Source: an uncultured Neomegalonema sp.
GTDB taxonomy: Bacteria > Pseudomonadota > Alphaproteobacteria > Rhodobacterales > Rhodobacteraceae
DNA: 32,324 nt
Direction: 5' to 3'
Assembly (NCBI GenBank): GCA_938034615.1
Contig: CALHLW010000255.1
Coordinates: 1-32,324, forward strand
Numbering within the stretch: position 1 is the first letter of the stretch; each line of letters begins with the position of its first letter. Below are positions 7,722 through 15,957 of this stretch, in pieces. A program made the translations under genes and the position numbers. The notes below the pieces were generated by a model that saw only the letters and a program-made list of their open reading frames with translations, was not told where the DNA came from and made no database searches.

Positions 7722-10592
7722 TCATTTTTGTGTGACCGCCTCCGCCAGGACATGTGCGACATGGCGGGCTTTTCTGGTCGTCGTATCGGCGATCTGGTGA
7801 CGGCAGGACGTGCCGCTGGCAATGACGATGGTGTCTGCATCTGCGGCACGGATCGTCGGGGCGAGGGACAGTTCGGCCATGGCGAGGGAGACGTCGCGGG
7901 TTTCGGCTTGGTAGCCGAAGGCGCCCGCCATGCCGCAGCATGAGCTGTCGATCATCTCGACTTCCAGTCCCGGAATGCGCGCCAGAGTCCGTTGGACCGG
8001 TCCCATGATATCGGCGGCTTTCTGATGGCAATGGCCGTGCAGCAGGGCCTTTGATGCGGCGACGGGGCCAAGGGGCAGGTCGGGGACGTGGGCGTCGATG
8101 AATTCTTCGAAGGTCAGGATCATCTCGCCCATCTCCTCGGTCCAGCCGTCGATCAGACGCGGGGCTTCGTCGCGGAAGGTGAGGACGCAGGAGGGTTCCA
8201 GCCCGACGATGGGCGTTCCCGCCTCTATAGCTGTGCGGAAGGCCGCGACGCTGCGCGTCATTTCTAGACGAGCTTCCTCGACCATTCCCGCCGAGAGATA
8301 AGTGCGTCCGCAACAGAGGGGGCGCTCGCCATCGGGGTCGATCTCTCCGACTCGCAGACCCGCAGCCTCCAGCACCGTTCGCGCGGCAGTGACATTTTCC
8401 GGCTCGAAATAGCGATTGAAGGTGTCGGCGAAGAGCAGCACATCGGCATCCGCCGCACGCGCTGTCTGGGCCGGTTTCCGCCACTTGGGCAGTTTGCGCA
8501 CCGCCGAAAATCCTGTCATGCGCTCGGAGAGGGCGGCGAGGCCGGGGATCGTGTCGCGCATATTCGCCAGCCATGGCATTCGCGACAGGGTCGGCGCGTA
8601 GCGGGGGAGGTGGCCGATCAGGCGGTCGCGCATCGAATGGCCGTGCTTTGCGGCGCGGGCGGCCTGCACTTCGATCTTCATCTTGGCCATGTCCACGGAC
8701 ATCGGACATTCGCGCTTGCAGGCCTTGCAGGACACGCAAAGGCTCATCGTCTCGGCCATGGCGTCAGAGGTGAAAGCGTCATCGCCAAGCTGGCCGGTCA
8801 GGGCGAGGCGCAGGGTGTTGGCCCGTCCGCGCGTCAGATCGCGTTCATTGCGGGTGGCGCGGTAGGAGGGGCACATCGCTCCGCCGGACAGCTTGCGGCA
8901 GGCCCCGTTATTGTTGCACATCTCCGCTGCGCCGGTCAGGCCGCCGGGCCATGCCGTCCAATCGAAGACGGTCTCCCGATCCGACCGTGTATAACCGGGG
9001 GCCGTGCGGAAGAGGCTGCGGTCGTCCATCCTTGGTGCGCGCACGATCTTGCCGGGGTTGAGCACACCTTCTGGGTCGAAGCGGTCTTTCACCGTCTCGA
9101 AGGCCTGCACGATGCGAGGGCCGAACATCTTCTCGTGGAACTCAGACCGGACGATCCCGTCACCATGCTCGCCGGAATGGCTGCCTTTGTACTCGGCGAC
9201 GATATCGAAGGCTTCCTCGGCGATAGCGCGCAGTTGCTTTGCGCCGACATCCTCCTTGAGGTTCAGGACTGGGCGCACGTGCAGCAGGCCGACGGAGGCA
9301 TGGGCGTACCATGTGCCATCCGTGCCGTTCTTGCGGAATACGCCCGTCAGGCGGTCGGTGAACGCGGCCAGATCGGGCAGGGCGACGGCGCAATCCTCGA
9401 CGAAGGAGACGGGTTTGCCCTCCGAGCGCATCGACATCATGATGTTGAGGCCCTGAGTCCGTACTCCCCAGATGCGCGCCTGAAAGGCGGGGTCTTCGGC
9501 CTCCACCACGCCGCCTTCGCGGGGGCCGGTCCATGCGAAACCAAGCTCGCCCATCAGATCGCCCAATGTGGTCAGCCGCCGCCGGTTCTCTGCTGGCTCA
9601 TCCTCGGCAAATTCGACCAGTAGCAAGGCGGCGGGATTGCCGCGCACGAACTCGTCGACGATGGGGCGGAACTGCGGGATATCGCGACCCAGTGCGATCA
9701 TGTTGTGATCGACCAACTCCACGGCTACGGGGCCGAGCGGTACGATATGCTGTGCGGCATCCATGGCTTCGTGAAAGGTCGGGAAATGGCAGACGCCCAG
9801 CGTTTTGCGCGTTAGCGTGGGCGAGAGACGGATGCTAACATCTCGTGTGATCGCCAGCGTGCCCTCGGACCCGACGAGCAGGTGGCCCATATTATTGGTC
9901 GGCCCGTTCGGAACGAGGGAGTCGATATTGTACCCACCAACCCGTCGCTGCACGGCAGGGAAGCGCGCGGCGATCTCGTCGGCCTCCCGCGCCCCCAACG
10001 CCAGCATATCGGCATCGAGCGAATCGTTGGAGTCGCGTGCCACTGGTCCGAAGGCGCGCAGGGTTCCGTCCGCCGTCATGGCGTTCAGTGCCAGCGTATT
10101 ATCGCGCATCGTCCCGTAGCGCAGCGAGCGCGAACCGCAGCTATTATTTGCCGCCATCCCTCCGATGGTCGCGCGGGATGCAGTCGAGACATCGACCGGG
10201 AACCAGACGCTATCCTTCTTAGCCATCGCGTTGAACTGTTCCAGCACGATGCCCGGCTCGACCGTGGCGGTACGGGACATAGGGTCGTAGTCGATCACAT
10301 TGTTGAGGTGTTGCGAGAAATCCACGACCAGAGCGTCGTTGATCGTCTGACCTGCCTGTGATGTTCCGCCACCTCTAGGCAGGACGGAAATCCCCTGTTC
10401 GCGCGCGAAAGCCAGCGTGGCCTCCACATCCTCCCACCGTTTTGGCACGACGATGGCTTTGGGAAATATCTGGTAGATCGAGGCGTCCGTCGCATAGCGG
10501 CCCCGGTCGAAGACATTGCTCAGGACATCCCCTTCGATCCGCGAAGCGAGGCGGGTATAGTCGGGGCGATCCGGCAAGGGGGCGTCGGGCAT
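7722..10592 (-). CDS. FAD/Fe-S dehydrogenase (YdiJ/D-2-hydroxyacid type)
   Basis: A 956-residue three-part flavoenzyme. Residues about 40-250 are an FAD-binding-4 (PCMH) domain with PRGGGTSQAGQ (72-82) and ANNSCGSRSLRYG. Residues about 260-520 are an FAD-oxidase C-terminal domain with SGEHGDGIVRSEF (Gly479 region). Residues about 559-640 carry iron-sulphur cysteines: Cys559, Cys565, Cys574, and CVSCKACKRECP (Cys619, 622, 625, 629). The end is a CCG domain pair (CCGRTY at 760, CCGMAG at 885) as in GlcF/HdrB. This is the layout of E. coli YdiJ, a D-2-hydroxyglutarate dehydrogenase, and of related D-lactate dehydrogenases; the exact hydroxyacid is not decided by sequence. Electrons probably pass from FAD through the Fe-S centres to an acceptor. 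The ribosome-binding site is weak. Confidence 0.88.
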   Translation of the reverse strand: MPDAPLPDRPDYTRLASRIEGDVLSNVFDRGRYATDASIYQIFPKAIVVPKRWEDVEATLAFAREQGISVLPRGGGTSQAGQTINDALVVDFSQHLNNVIDYDPMSRTATVEPGIVLEQFNAMAKKDSVWFPVDVSTASRATIGGMAANNSCGSRSLRYGTMRDNTLALNAMTADGTLRAFGPVARDSNDSLDADMLALGAREADEIAARFPAVQRRVGGYNIDSLVPNGPTNNMGHLLVGSEGTLAITRDVSIRLSPTLTRKTLGVCHFPTFHEAMDAAQHIVPLGPVAVELVDHNMIALGRDIPQFRPIVDEFVRGNPAALLLVEFAEDEPAENRRRLTTLGDLMGELGFAWTGPREGGVVEAEDPAFQARIWGVRTQGLNIMMSMRSEGKPVSFVEDCAVALPDLAAFTDRLTGVFRKNGTDGTWYAHASVGLLHVRPVLNLKEDVGAKQLRAIAEEAFDIVAEYKGSHSGEHGDGIVRSEFHEKMFGPRIVQAFETVKDRFDPEGVLNPGKIVRAPRMDDRSLFRTAPGYTRSDRETVFDWTAWPGGLTGAAEMCNNNGACRKLSGGAMCPSYRATRNERDLTRGRANTLRLALTGQLGDDAFTSDAMAETMSLCVSCKACKRECPMSVDMAKMKIEVQAARAAKHGHSMRDRLIGHLPRYAPTLSRMPWLANMRDTIPGLAALSERMTGFSAVRKLPKWRKPAQTARAADADVLLFADTFNRYFEPENVTAARTVLEAAGLRVGEIDPDGERPLCCGRTYLSAGMVEEARLEMTRSVAAFRTAIEAGTPIVGLEPSCVLTFRDEAPRLIDGWTEEMGEMILTFEEFIDAHVPDLPLGPVAASKALLHGHCHQKAADIMGPVQRTLARIPGLEVEMIDSSCCGMAGAFGYQAETRDVSLAMAELSLAPTIRAADADTIVIASGTSCRHQIADTTTRKARHVAHVLAEAVTQK

Positions 10593-10675
10593 TTTAGGAG
10601 ATCCGCTCGATGGATGGATGTCTCCATCTTTTCGGCAAACCTTTCACACTGCAAGCACCGACGCGCGAAATGAAA

Positions 10676-10701
10676 GAGGCGGCTGCCGGTGCAGCCGCCT
10701 C
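10676..10701 (-). terminator. Intrinsic terminator after the PilZ gene
   Basis: A perfect 11-bp stem (GAGGCGGCTGC and its complement) with a 4-base loop lies 24 bases past the PilZ stop. On the minus strand it is followed by TTTCATTTC, a weak T tract. It would separate the PilZ transcript from the downstream dehydrogenase gene. Confidence 0.75.
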
Positions 10702-10724
10702 CAGATCTTCGCCAGCGAAAACGA

Positions 10725-11105
10725 TTACATCTTGAGCCTTGCGCGCAGGGCATTGCCCCGGACGGCACCCGTGTCGTTCTTGAGCTTCTCCTCGGGGATC
10801 GGCTTGCGGTGATATTGCTCGGCACCTGCGACTTCGCAGATCTTGAGATTGCTGCGGAAGGCGTAACCCGCCTGCGATTCGCGGCGCCACGCGGTGATAG
10901 CGGGAGATTTGCGGATGCACTTCCCGTTCTTGTACACTTCGATCAGGGCAACGCGGCGGGTCTGTCCACGCGCAGAGATACGCACGCCACCATCGGAATA
11001 GTCGTGCAGGGTGCATTCCACGCCGTCGATGACGACGCTCATGTTCTCGGCGCTGTGGCGCTCGTGAATGCGGTAATCCGCCGGATTGATCTTCTTGCCG
11101 AACAT
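10725..11105 (-). CDS. Single-domain PilZ protein, probable c-di-GMP receptor
   Basis: A 126-residue protein. The two c-di-GMP-binding motifs of PilZ domains are present in the right order and spacing: RxxxR (Arg12 to Arg16 in RIHERHS) and DxSxxG (Asp35-Tyr-Ser37-Asp-Gly-Gly40). The remaining strands (VALIEVYKNGKC, AGYAFRSNL) fit the PilZ barrel, and the C-terminus is basic. Known single-domain PilZ proteins bind partners to control motility, polysaccharide export or other processes; the partner here is unknown. ATG at 11105 has a GGAG site eight bases upstream; the longer frame to 11132 lacks one. A terminator follows at 10676-10701, so it is probably a single-gene transcript. Confidence 0.75.
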   Translation of the reverse strand: MFGKKINPADYRIHERHSAENMSVVIDGVECTLHDYSDGGVRISARGQTRRVALIEVYKNGKCIRKSPAITAWRRESQAGYAFRSNLKICEVAGAEQYHRKPIPEEKLKNDTGAVRGNALRARLKM

Positions 11106-11185
11106 CGCTTTTCTCCAGGCACGGGGGTGCAAAGCACGATGCGAGTGGTCCCCGATGCCGACTCGAGGCTCATCTTACGCAACCT

Positions 11186-11218
11186 GGATTGATCAAATGC
11201 TAATTTTAAGGATTGATC
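11186..11218. repeat. Direct repeat pair GGATTGATC in a divergent intergenic region
   Basis: GGATTGATC occurs at 11186-11194 and again at 11210-11218, a 24-base period, with an AT-rich spacer between. It lies between the divergent PilZ and DUF4345 genes and may be a paired regulator site. Confidence 0.5.
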
Positions 11219-11230
11219 CCTGAACTCGCG

Positions 11231-11252
11231 TGCCATTTTCGTGAAGATGGCA
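11231..11252. promoter_or_regulatory. 22-base near-perfect palindrome, possible operator
   Basis: TGCCATTTTC (11231-11240), a GT centre, then GAAGATGGCA (11243-11252). Nine of ten positions pair exactly and the tenth is a G-T wobble. It sits between the divergent PilZ and DUF4345 genes, 68 bases before the latter, with no T tract after it. An operator for a dimeric regulator is more likely than a terminator. Confidence 0.45.
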
Positions 11253-11320
11253 TTCCAAATCCGTGCAATAAGAGTGCTCGATAGCGTTCAATGCAGATCG
11301 TCCCTTTGTCCGGAGATATC

Positions 11321-11710
11321 ATGCTTGCCTTTCACAAGGGCCTGATCTCGCTTGTCTCTGTGCTCTTCGTCGGGTTGGGCATATGGCTCATGCTCGACCC
11401 TCTTGCGGTCGAAGAACTCTATCCGATGCGGCTGGTCGGCCCGATGGCTGTGTCCGAAATCCGGGCCGTCTTTGGCGGATTGATGGGGGGTATTGGCGCC
11501 GGGGTGCTGTGGTTGATCTGGCGCAAGCGTCGGGCGATGGATGGTGGGGCCGTTATGCTGTTCGTCTTTGGCGGATTGCTCGTCGCGCGGGTCGTGGGCT
11601 TCGCGGAGGAGGGGATGCCGAACGGGCCGGTTCTCAACGAGACGATTTTCGAGTCGGTCGTTTTCGTGCTCGTCCTCGTGACGACGCTGGTGGTGCGGAA
11701 TCGGGAATAA
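11321..11710 (+). CDS. DUF4345 family membrane protein
   Basis: A 129-residue integral membrane protein with about four hydrophobic segments: residues near 5-28 ([18 protein letters not shown]), a Gly-rich segment ([18 protein letters not shown]), a third ([18 protein letters not shown]) and a C-terminal one ([14 protein letters not shown]). The pattern, including [22 protein letters not shown] between the first two, matches DUF4345. No function is established for the family. ATG at 11321 is chosen for its GGAG site; the frame opens at 11291 with an ATG lacking a good site. It precedes rpsB by 166 bases, but rpsB has its own predicted promoter. Confidence 0.75.
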   Translation: MLAFHKGLISLVSVLFVGLGIWLMLDPLAVEELYPMRLVGPMAVSEIRAVFGGLMGGIGAGVLWLIWRKRRAMDGGAVMLFVFGGLLVARVVGFAEEGMPNGPVLNETIFESVVFVLVLVTTLVVRNRE

Positions 11711-11722
11711 CCCCGAATCTGC

Positions 11723-11751
11723 TTGCGCCACTTCCCTCCATCGGTTATCCG
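11723..11751 (+). promoter_or_regulatory. Predicted rpsB promoter
   Basis: TTGCGC (11723-11728), 17 bases, TATCCG (11746-11751). It would start transcription near 11758 and give a leader of about 120 bases before the rpsB ATG. The boxes are moderate matches to the sigma-70 consensus. Confidence 0.45.
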
Positions 11752-11767
11752 CGCCTTACTTCACAGG

Positions 11768-11835
11768 CGTGCTTCGGGTGCACGGGGGAGACATCCCTGC
11801 TGCATCCACCCGGTGTCCAGCCGTACGGTTGGATG
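11768..11835 (+). promoter_or_regulatory. Structured rpsB mRNA leader (three small hairpins)
   Basis: Three short inverted repeats follow the predicted start site: CGTGC/GCACG (11768-11772 with 11780-11784), GGGA/TCCC (11786-11789 with 11794-11797), and a longer one centred on CCGTACGG (arms about 11816-11823 and 11826-11833, one G-U pair). Ribosomal protein S2 represses its own operon through the leader in E. coli; a comparable role here is inference. Confidence 0.4.
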
Positions 11836-11876
11836 ACAGGCGCGCCGAGGATCAACCGGAAAAAATCGGAGACGAC

Positions 11877-12710
11877 ATGGCTCTGCCAGAGTTCACCATG
11901 CGTCAGCTTCTGGAAGCTGGCGTTCACTTCGGGCACCAGACCCACCGCTGGAACCCGCGTATGGACACCTACATCTACGGCTCGCGTAACGGCGTGCATA
12001 TCGTGGACCTCACCCAAACAGTTCCGATGCTGCACACGGCGCTCGTTGCCGTGCGCGACATGGTTGCCAAGGGCGGCCGCGTTCTCTTCGTCGGCACCAA
12101 GCGTCAGGCGCAAGACCCTATCGCGCAGGCCGCCGAACGCAGCGCGCAATATTACATCAATCACCGCTGGCTCGGCGGCATGCTGACGAACTGGAACACC
12201 GTTTCCAAGTCGATCAATCAGCTCAAGTCGCTGGAGAGCGAGCTGGAAGACGGCGGCACGGGCTATACCAAGCGCGAGTTGCTGAGCCGTCAGCGCAAGA
12301 AGGACAAGCTGTCCCTTGCTCTGGGCGGGATCAAGGAGATGGGGTCGGTTCCCGATATGATCTTCGTGGTCGACACGAACAAGGAAGAACTGGCGATCAA
12401 GGAAGCCAACCGGTTGAACATCCCGGTCGTCGCGATCCTGGATACCAACTGCAATCCGGCTGGCATCGACTATCCGATCCCCGGCAACGACGACGCGAGC
12501 CGTGCGATTTCGCTCTATGTCGATCTCATCGCCGCCGCTGCCCTCGATGGTATCAGCGTTGCAGCCGGTGCGTCGGGTATGGATCTGGGCGAGATGGACG
12601 AGCCGATGATGGAAGAGCTTCCCACTGAGGAAGCCGCTCCTGCCGAAGCTGCGCCCGCAGAAGCCGAGGCCGCGCCGACCGAAGAAGCGACGGCAGCCGC
12701 TCCTTCCTGA
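11877..12710 (+). CDS. rpsB: 30S ribosomal protein S2
   Basis: A 277-residue S2, a small-subunit protein needed late in 30S assembly. The opening [20 protein letters not shown] and the following [13 protein letters not shown], plus [10 protein letters not shown] and [14 protein letters not shown], are diagnostic. The start is ATG at 11877 with a GGAGACG site; the frame runs further upstream but without conservation. After the core, residues about 240-277 form an acidic Ala/Glu/Pro-rich tail, common in alphaproteobacterial S2. tsf follows on the same strand, the usual S2/EF-Ts pairing. Confidence 0.98.
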   Translation: MALPEFTMRQLLEAGVHFGHQTHRWNPRMDTYIYGSRNGVHIVDLTQTVPMLHTALVAVRDMVAKGGRVLFVGTKRQAQDPIAQAAERSAQYYINHRWLGGMLTNWNTVSKSINQLKSLESELEDGGTGYTKRELLSRQRKKDKLSLALGGIKEMGSVPDMIFVVDTNKEELAIKEANRLNIPVVAILDTNCNPAGIDYPIPGNDDASRAISLYVDLIAAAALDGISVAAGASGMDLGEMDEPMMEELPTEEAAPAEAAPAEAEAAPTEEATAAAPS

Positions 12711-12727
12711 GCGTCGGCGACCCGCTC

Positions 12728-12766
12728 TTGAAACCTGTGATCGCGCGTCTGATATAAGGCGCGCGA
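12728..12766 (+). promoter_or_regulatory. Hairpin and possible promoter in the rpsB-tsf spacer
   Basis: A perfect 7-bp inverted repeat, TCGCGCG (12741-12747) with CGCGCGA (12760-12766), encloses a 12-base loop. It overlaps a possible promoter, TTGAAA (12728-12733) with GATATA or TATAAG near 12751-12758. It could be a partial attenuator tuning tsf against rpsB, or an internal tsf promoter. No T tract follows. Confidence 0.4.
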
Positions 12767-12833
12767 CTTTCCGTAAATTTTCCGTGCTGCGCTCCACCGG
12801 GGGCGACGGGCACCAATGTGAGGAGGACTCACC

Positions 12834-13769
12834 ATGGCGATTACGGCTGCAATGGTGAAGGAACTGCGCGACAAGACCGGCGCAGGCATGATGGACAGCA
12901 AGAAAGCGCTGACCGAGAATAACGGCGATATGGAAGCTGCCGTCGATTGGCTGCGCTCGAAAGGCATTGCGAAGGCCGACAAGAAGGCCGGACGCACTGC
13001 TGCCGAGGGCCTCGTTGGCGTCGCGGCGTCGGCGGGTGTCGGCGCGGCTGTCGAAGTGAACTCCGAGACCGATTTCGTCGCGCGCAACGCCGAGTTCCAG
13101 CAGATGGTCGGCGAGATTGCCGGTGTCGCAAAGGATATCGACGTCGCCGGGCATGACACGATCGCCTCCGTTCAGGCTGCAACCGTGCCGTCTTCGGGCA
13201 AGTCGGTTGAGGAGCACATCAAGGACAAGGTCGCGACGGTCGGCGAGAACATGAACGCCCGCCGCGCCGCGCGCCTGACCGTGAATGAGGGCGTCGTCGC
13301 GTCCTACGTCCACAACGCCGCCGCGCCCGGCATGGGCAAGATCGGCGTCTTGGTCGCGATGGAATCCGCCGGGGACGCCGCCAAGCTGGAAGACCTGGGC
13401 CGCAAGATCGCGATGCATATCGCGGCGACCAGCCCTGCCTCGCTGGATGTCGATGATCTCGATGCGACGCTGGTCGAACGCGAGAAGAGCGTTCTGACCG
13501 AGCAGGCCCGTGAATCCGGCAAGCCCGACGCGGTGATCGAAAAGATGATCGTGGGCCGGATGAACAAGTTCTATCAGGAAGTCTGCCTGATGAAGCAGGA
13601 CTTCGTGATGAACCCGGATCTGAGCGTCGAGAAAGCCGTGGCAGAAGCCGAGGGTGGTATCGGTGCGCCCGTCAAGATTACGGCCTTCACGCGCCTCGCC
13701 GTCGGTGAGGGGATCGAGAAGGAAGAAGAAGACTTCGCCGCTGAAGTCGCCAAAACGATGGGCGGCTGA
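12834..13769 (+). CDS. tsf: Translation elongation factor Ts
   Basis: A 311-residue EF-Ts, the guanine nucleotide exchange factor for EF-Tu. The N-terminal UBA-like segment [20 protein letters not shown], the TDFVARN contact motif in [14 protein letters not shown], and [17 protein letters not shown] are all present. The start has a strong GAGGAGGA site. Length fits alphaproteobacterial members. An intrinsic terminator follows 38 bases after the stop, closing the rpsB-tsf operon. Confidence 0.98.
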   Translation: MAITAAMVKELRDKTGAGMMDSKKALTENNGDMEAAVDWLRSKGIAKADKKAGRTAAEGLVGVAASAGVGAAVEVNSETDFVARNAEFQQMVGEIAGVAKDIDVAGHDTIASVQAATVPSSGKSVEEHIKDKVATVGENMNARRAARLTVNEGVVASYVHNAAAPGMGKIGVLVAMESAGDAAKLEDLGRKIAMHIAATSPASLDVDDLDATLVEREKSVLTEQARESGKPDAVIEKMIVGRMNKFYQEVCLMKQDFVMNPDLSVEKAVAEAEGGIGAPVKITAFTRLAVGEGIEKEEEDFAAEVAKTMGG

Positions 13770-13807
13770 CCGCGCGTCAGGTTGCACCACGAACCGCGTT
13801 CTTTCCG

Positions 13808-13842
13808 CGCCCGCCTGTCCCTCTGGTCAGGCGGGCGTTTTT
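13808..13842 (+). terminator. Intrinsic terminator of the rpsB-tsf operon
   Basis: A perfect 10-bp stem, CGCCCGCCTG (13808-13817) with CAGGCGGGCG (13828-13837), a 10-base loop and then TTTTT. It is the clearest rho-independent terminator in the window. Confidence 0.92.
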
Positions 13843-13876
13843 GCGAGTATTCGGCGCTCGTCGCTCCAGTTTTCGA

Positions 13877-13911
13877 TTGACGGACGCCCGCGACGTTGGC
13901 TTATCGCGGGC
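13877..13911 (+). promoter_or_regulatory. argG promoter region with an inverted repeat
   Basis: TTGACG (13877-13882) is a good -35 box; a weak -10 (TTATCG or TATCGC, 13901-13907) lies at slightly long spacing. A perfect 8-bp inverted repeat, GCCCGCGA (13886-13893) with TCGCGGGC (13904-13911), spans the spacer and -10, so a bound repressor could block transcription. The regulator is unknown; the repeat does not look like an E. coli ARG box. Confidence 0.45.
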
Positions 13912-13937
13912 AGCCCCTAACATACACGAGAAGCTCC

Positions 13938-15218
13938 ATGTCCCTCAAAGCCGTGCCGAAGAAAGTCGTCCTCGCCTATTCCGGCGGTCTCGATACCTCG
14001 ATCATCCTGAAATGGTTGCAGAAGGAATATGGCTGCGAGGTCGTCACGTTCACTGCCGATCTGGGACAGGGCGAGGAACTGGGGCCTGCGCGCGAGAAGG
14101 CCAAGCTGATGGGGCTGGCCGACGAGAACATCTTCATCGAGGATATCCGCGAGGAGTTCGTGCGGGACTTCGTGTTTCCGATGTTCCGGGCCAATGCGGT
14201 GTATGAGGGGCTGTATCTGCTCGGTACGTCTATCGCGCGGCCTCTGATTTCGAAGCGGTTGGTCGAGATTGCCGCAGAAACCGGGGCCGATGCCATCGCC
14301 CATGGGGCGACGGGCAAAGGGAACGATCAGGTGCGGTTTGAATTGGCCGCCTATGCACTGAACCCGGACATCAAGGTCATCGCGCCGTGGCGAGATTGGG
14401 ATCTGACCTCGCGCACCAAGCTGATCGAATGGGCCGAGGCGCATCAGGTGCCGGTGCCCAAAGACAAGCGTGGGGAAGCGCCGTTCTCGGTGGATGCGAA
14501 CCTGCTGCACACCTCATCCGAGGGCAAGGTGCTGGAAGACCCGGCGGAGGAAGCGCCGGATTATGTCTATCAGCGCACGGTCGCGCCAGAAGATGCGCCC
14601 GATACGCCGGAGCATATCGAGGTGACGTTCGAGAAAGGCGATGCGGTGGCGATCAATGGCGAAGCGATGTCGCCCGCGACGATCCTGACGGCGCTCAACG
14701 AGTATGGCGGCAAGCACGGCATCGGGCGGCTCGATCTGGTAGAGGGGCGCTATGTCGGCATGAAATCGCGGGGCATCTATGAGACGCCCGGAGGGACGAT
14801 CCTGCTGGCGGCGCATCGAGGGATCGAGCAGATCACGCTGGATCGCGGCGCGGCGCATCTGAAGGATCAACTCATGCCGCAATATGCGGAGCTGATCTAT
14901 AACGGCTATTGGTTCTCCCCCGAGCGTGAGATGCTGCAAGCGGCCATCGACAAGTCGCAAGAGAATGCGAACGGCACGGTGCGGGTCAAGCTCTACAAGG
15001 GCAGCGCGGATATCGTGGGCCGGTGGTCGGAGCATGACAGCCTGTATTCGGAGCAGCACGTCACGTTCGAGGACGATCAGGGTGCCTACGACCAGAAGGA
15101 CGCGGCGGGCTTCATCAAGATCAACGCCCTGCGCCTGCGCCTGCTGGCCATGCGTGACCGGCGTTTGGGCAAGGGGCGCGACGAGGTGCCGGACAAGGGT
15201 TTGACGCGCTTCGATTGA
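13938..15218 (+). CDS. argG: Argininosuccinate synthase
   Basis: A 426-residue enzyme that joins citrulline and aspartate with ATP in arginine synthesis. The PP-loop [15 protein letters not shown] (from residue 12), [20 protein letters not shown], and [15 protein letters not shown] are typical. ATG at 13938 is chosen because conserved sequence starts there ([17 protein letters not shown]), with a modest GAGAAG site; the frame opens earlier without conservation. It stands behind its own promoter region and after the tsf terminator. The FrcK-like kinase follows 21 bases later. Confidence 0.97.
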   Translation: MSLKAVPKKVVLAYSGGLDTSIILKWLQKEYGCEVVTFTADLGQGEELGPAREKAKLMGLADENIFIEDIREEFVRDFVFPMFRANAVYEGLYLLGTSIARPLISKRLVEIAAETGADAIAHGATGKGNDQVRFELAAYALNPDIKVIAPWRDWDLTSRTKLIEWAEAHQVPVPKDKRGEAPFSVDANLLHTSSEGKVLEDPAEEAPDYVYQRTVAPEDAPDTPEHIEVTFEKGDAVAINGEAMSPATILTALNEYGGKHGIGRLDLVEGRYVGMKSRGIYETPGGTILLAAHRGIEQITLDRGAAHLKDQLMPQYAELIYNGYWFSPEREMLQAAIDKSQENANGTVRVKLYKGSADIVGRWSEHDSLYSEQHVTFEDDQGAYDQKDAAGFIKINALRLRLLAMRDRRLGKGRDEVPDKGLTRFD

Positions 15219-15239
15219 GGAAAGCCGGGGATTTGCAGC

Positions 15240-15875
15240 TTGGATCATCAATCCCTGAATGAGCAGGCTGATGCGCTGTGTGCGCTGGTTTTGCGGACAC
15301 CGCAGCGAGGAGCGCGGTTCCTGCTGGCGATTGCCGGTCCTCCGGCTTCGGGGAAATCCTCGCTGGCGGAGCGCGTGGTCGAAACTCTCAATCGGGACGC
15401 ACTGCACCGGGCGGCGCTCGTTCCCATGGACGGGTTTCATCTCGATAACCCGATTCTGGATGAACGAGGTTTGCGGTGGCGCAAGGGGGCGCCGGAAACT
15501 TTCAATAGCCGGGGATATTGTCGCCTTCTCTCGGAACTGGTTTCCGAGCGGGAGGAGGTGTTCGCGCCAAGGTTTGACCGTGATCTCGATGCCGCCGTCG
15601 CCAATGCGATCCGTATTGGCCCCGAAACCGACATCCTTGTGGCTGAGGGAAATTACCTGCTGCTCGACGAAGAGCCATGGACGCTCATGCGTGAGCATTT
15701 TTCAGCATCCGTGTTGCTTGCACCGTCGAGAGAGACCTTGCGCCAGAGGCTTGAAGCACGCTGGTACACCTACGGATTAAAAGGGGCGAAACTCGCGGCG
15801 CAACTCGAGAGCGACATGGCGAATATCGATACCGTACTGGAGCGCAGCACGAAAGCGGACGTGACGTTGCGGTGA
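15240..15875 (+). CDS. P-loop kinase of the uridine kinase/pantothenate kinase-like (FrcK) group
   Basis: A 211-residue nucleoside triphosphate hydrolase with Walker A GPPASGKSS (33-41), then VPMDGFHLDN and a WRKGAPETFNSRGY stretch, and ILVAEGNYLLL as the Walker B-like strand. This pattern matches the small kinases annotated FrcK, or nucleoside/nucleotide kinase family protein, related to uridine kinase and PanK. The substrate is not determined by sequence; fructose-transport kinase is a name from context in rhizobia and need not apply here. The start is a TTG at 15240 with GGGGA nine bases upstream; no in-frame ATG precedes the P-loop. It may be co-transcribed with argG. Confidence 0.75.
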   Translation: MDHQSLNEQADALCALVLRTPQRGARFLLAIAGPPASGKSSLAERVVETLNRDALHRAALVPMDGFHLDNPILDERGLRWRKGAPETFNSRGYCRLLSELVSEREEVFAPRFDRDLDAAVANAIRIGPETDILVAEGNYLLLDEEPWTLMREHFSASVLLAPSRETLRQRLEARWYTYGLKGAKLAAQLESDMANIDTVLERSTKADVTLR

Positions 15876-15957
15876 AAGCGTCCGCTCCCGAGGTTGACAT
15901 CCCGTCCATCCCATGGCCTTTCCCCGAGGATATTCCCTGTACGCCCGGATGATCGCC

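Noticed and set aside
8610-9623. A 337-codon plus-strand frame opposite the FAD/Fe-S dehydrogenase
   Set aside because: The opposite strand encodes clear FAD and Fe-S motifs; this frame has none.
11745-13790. A 681-codon open frame on the minus strand across rpsB and tsf
   Set aside because: It is antisense to two certain genes, has low-complexity Arg/His/Gly composition and no recognisable domain; long shadow frames are common in GC-rich DNA.
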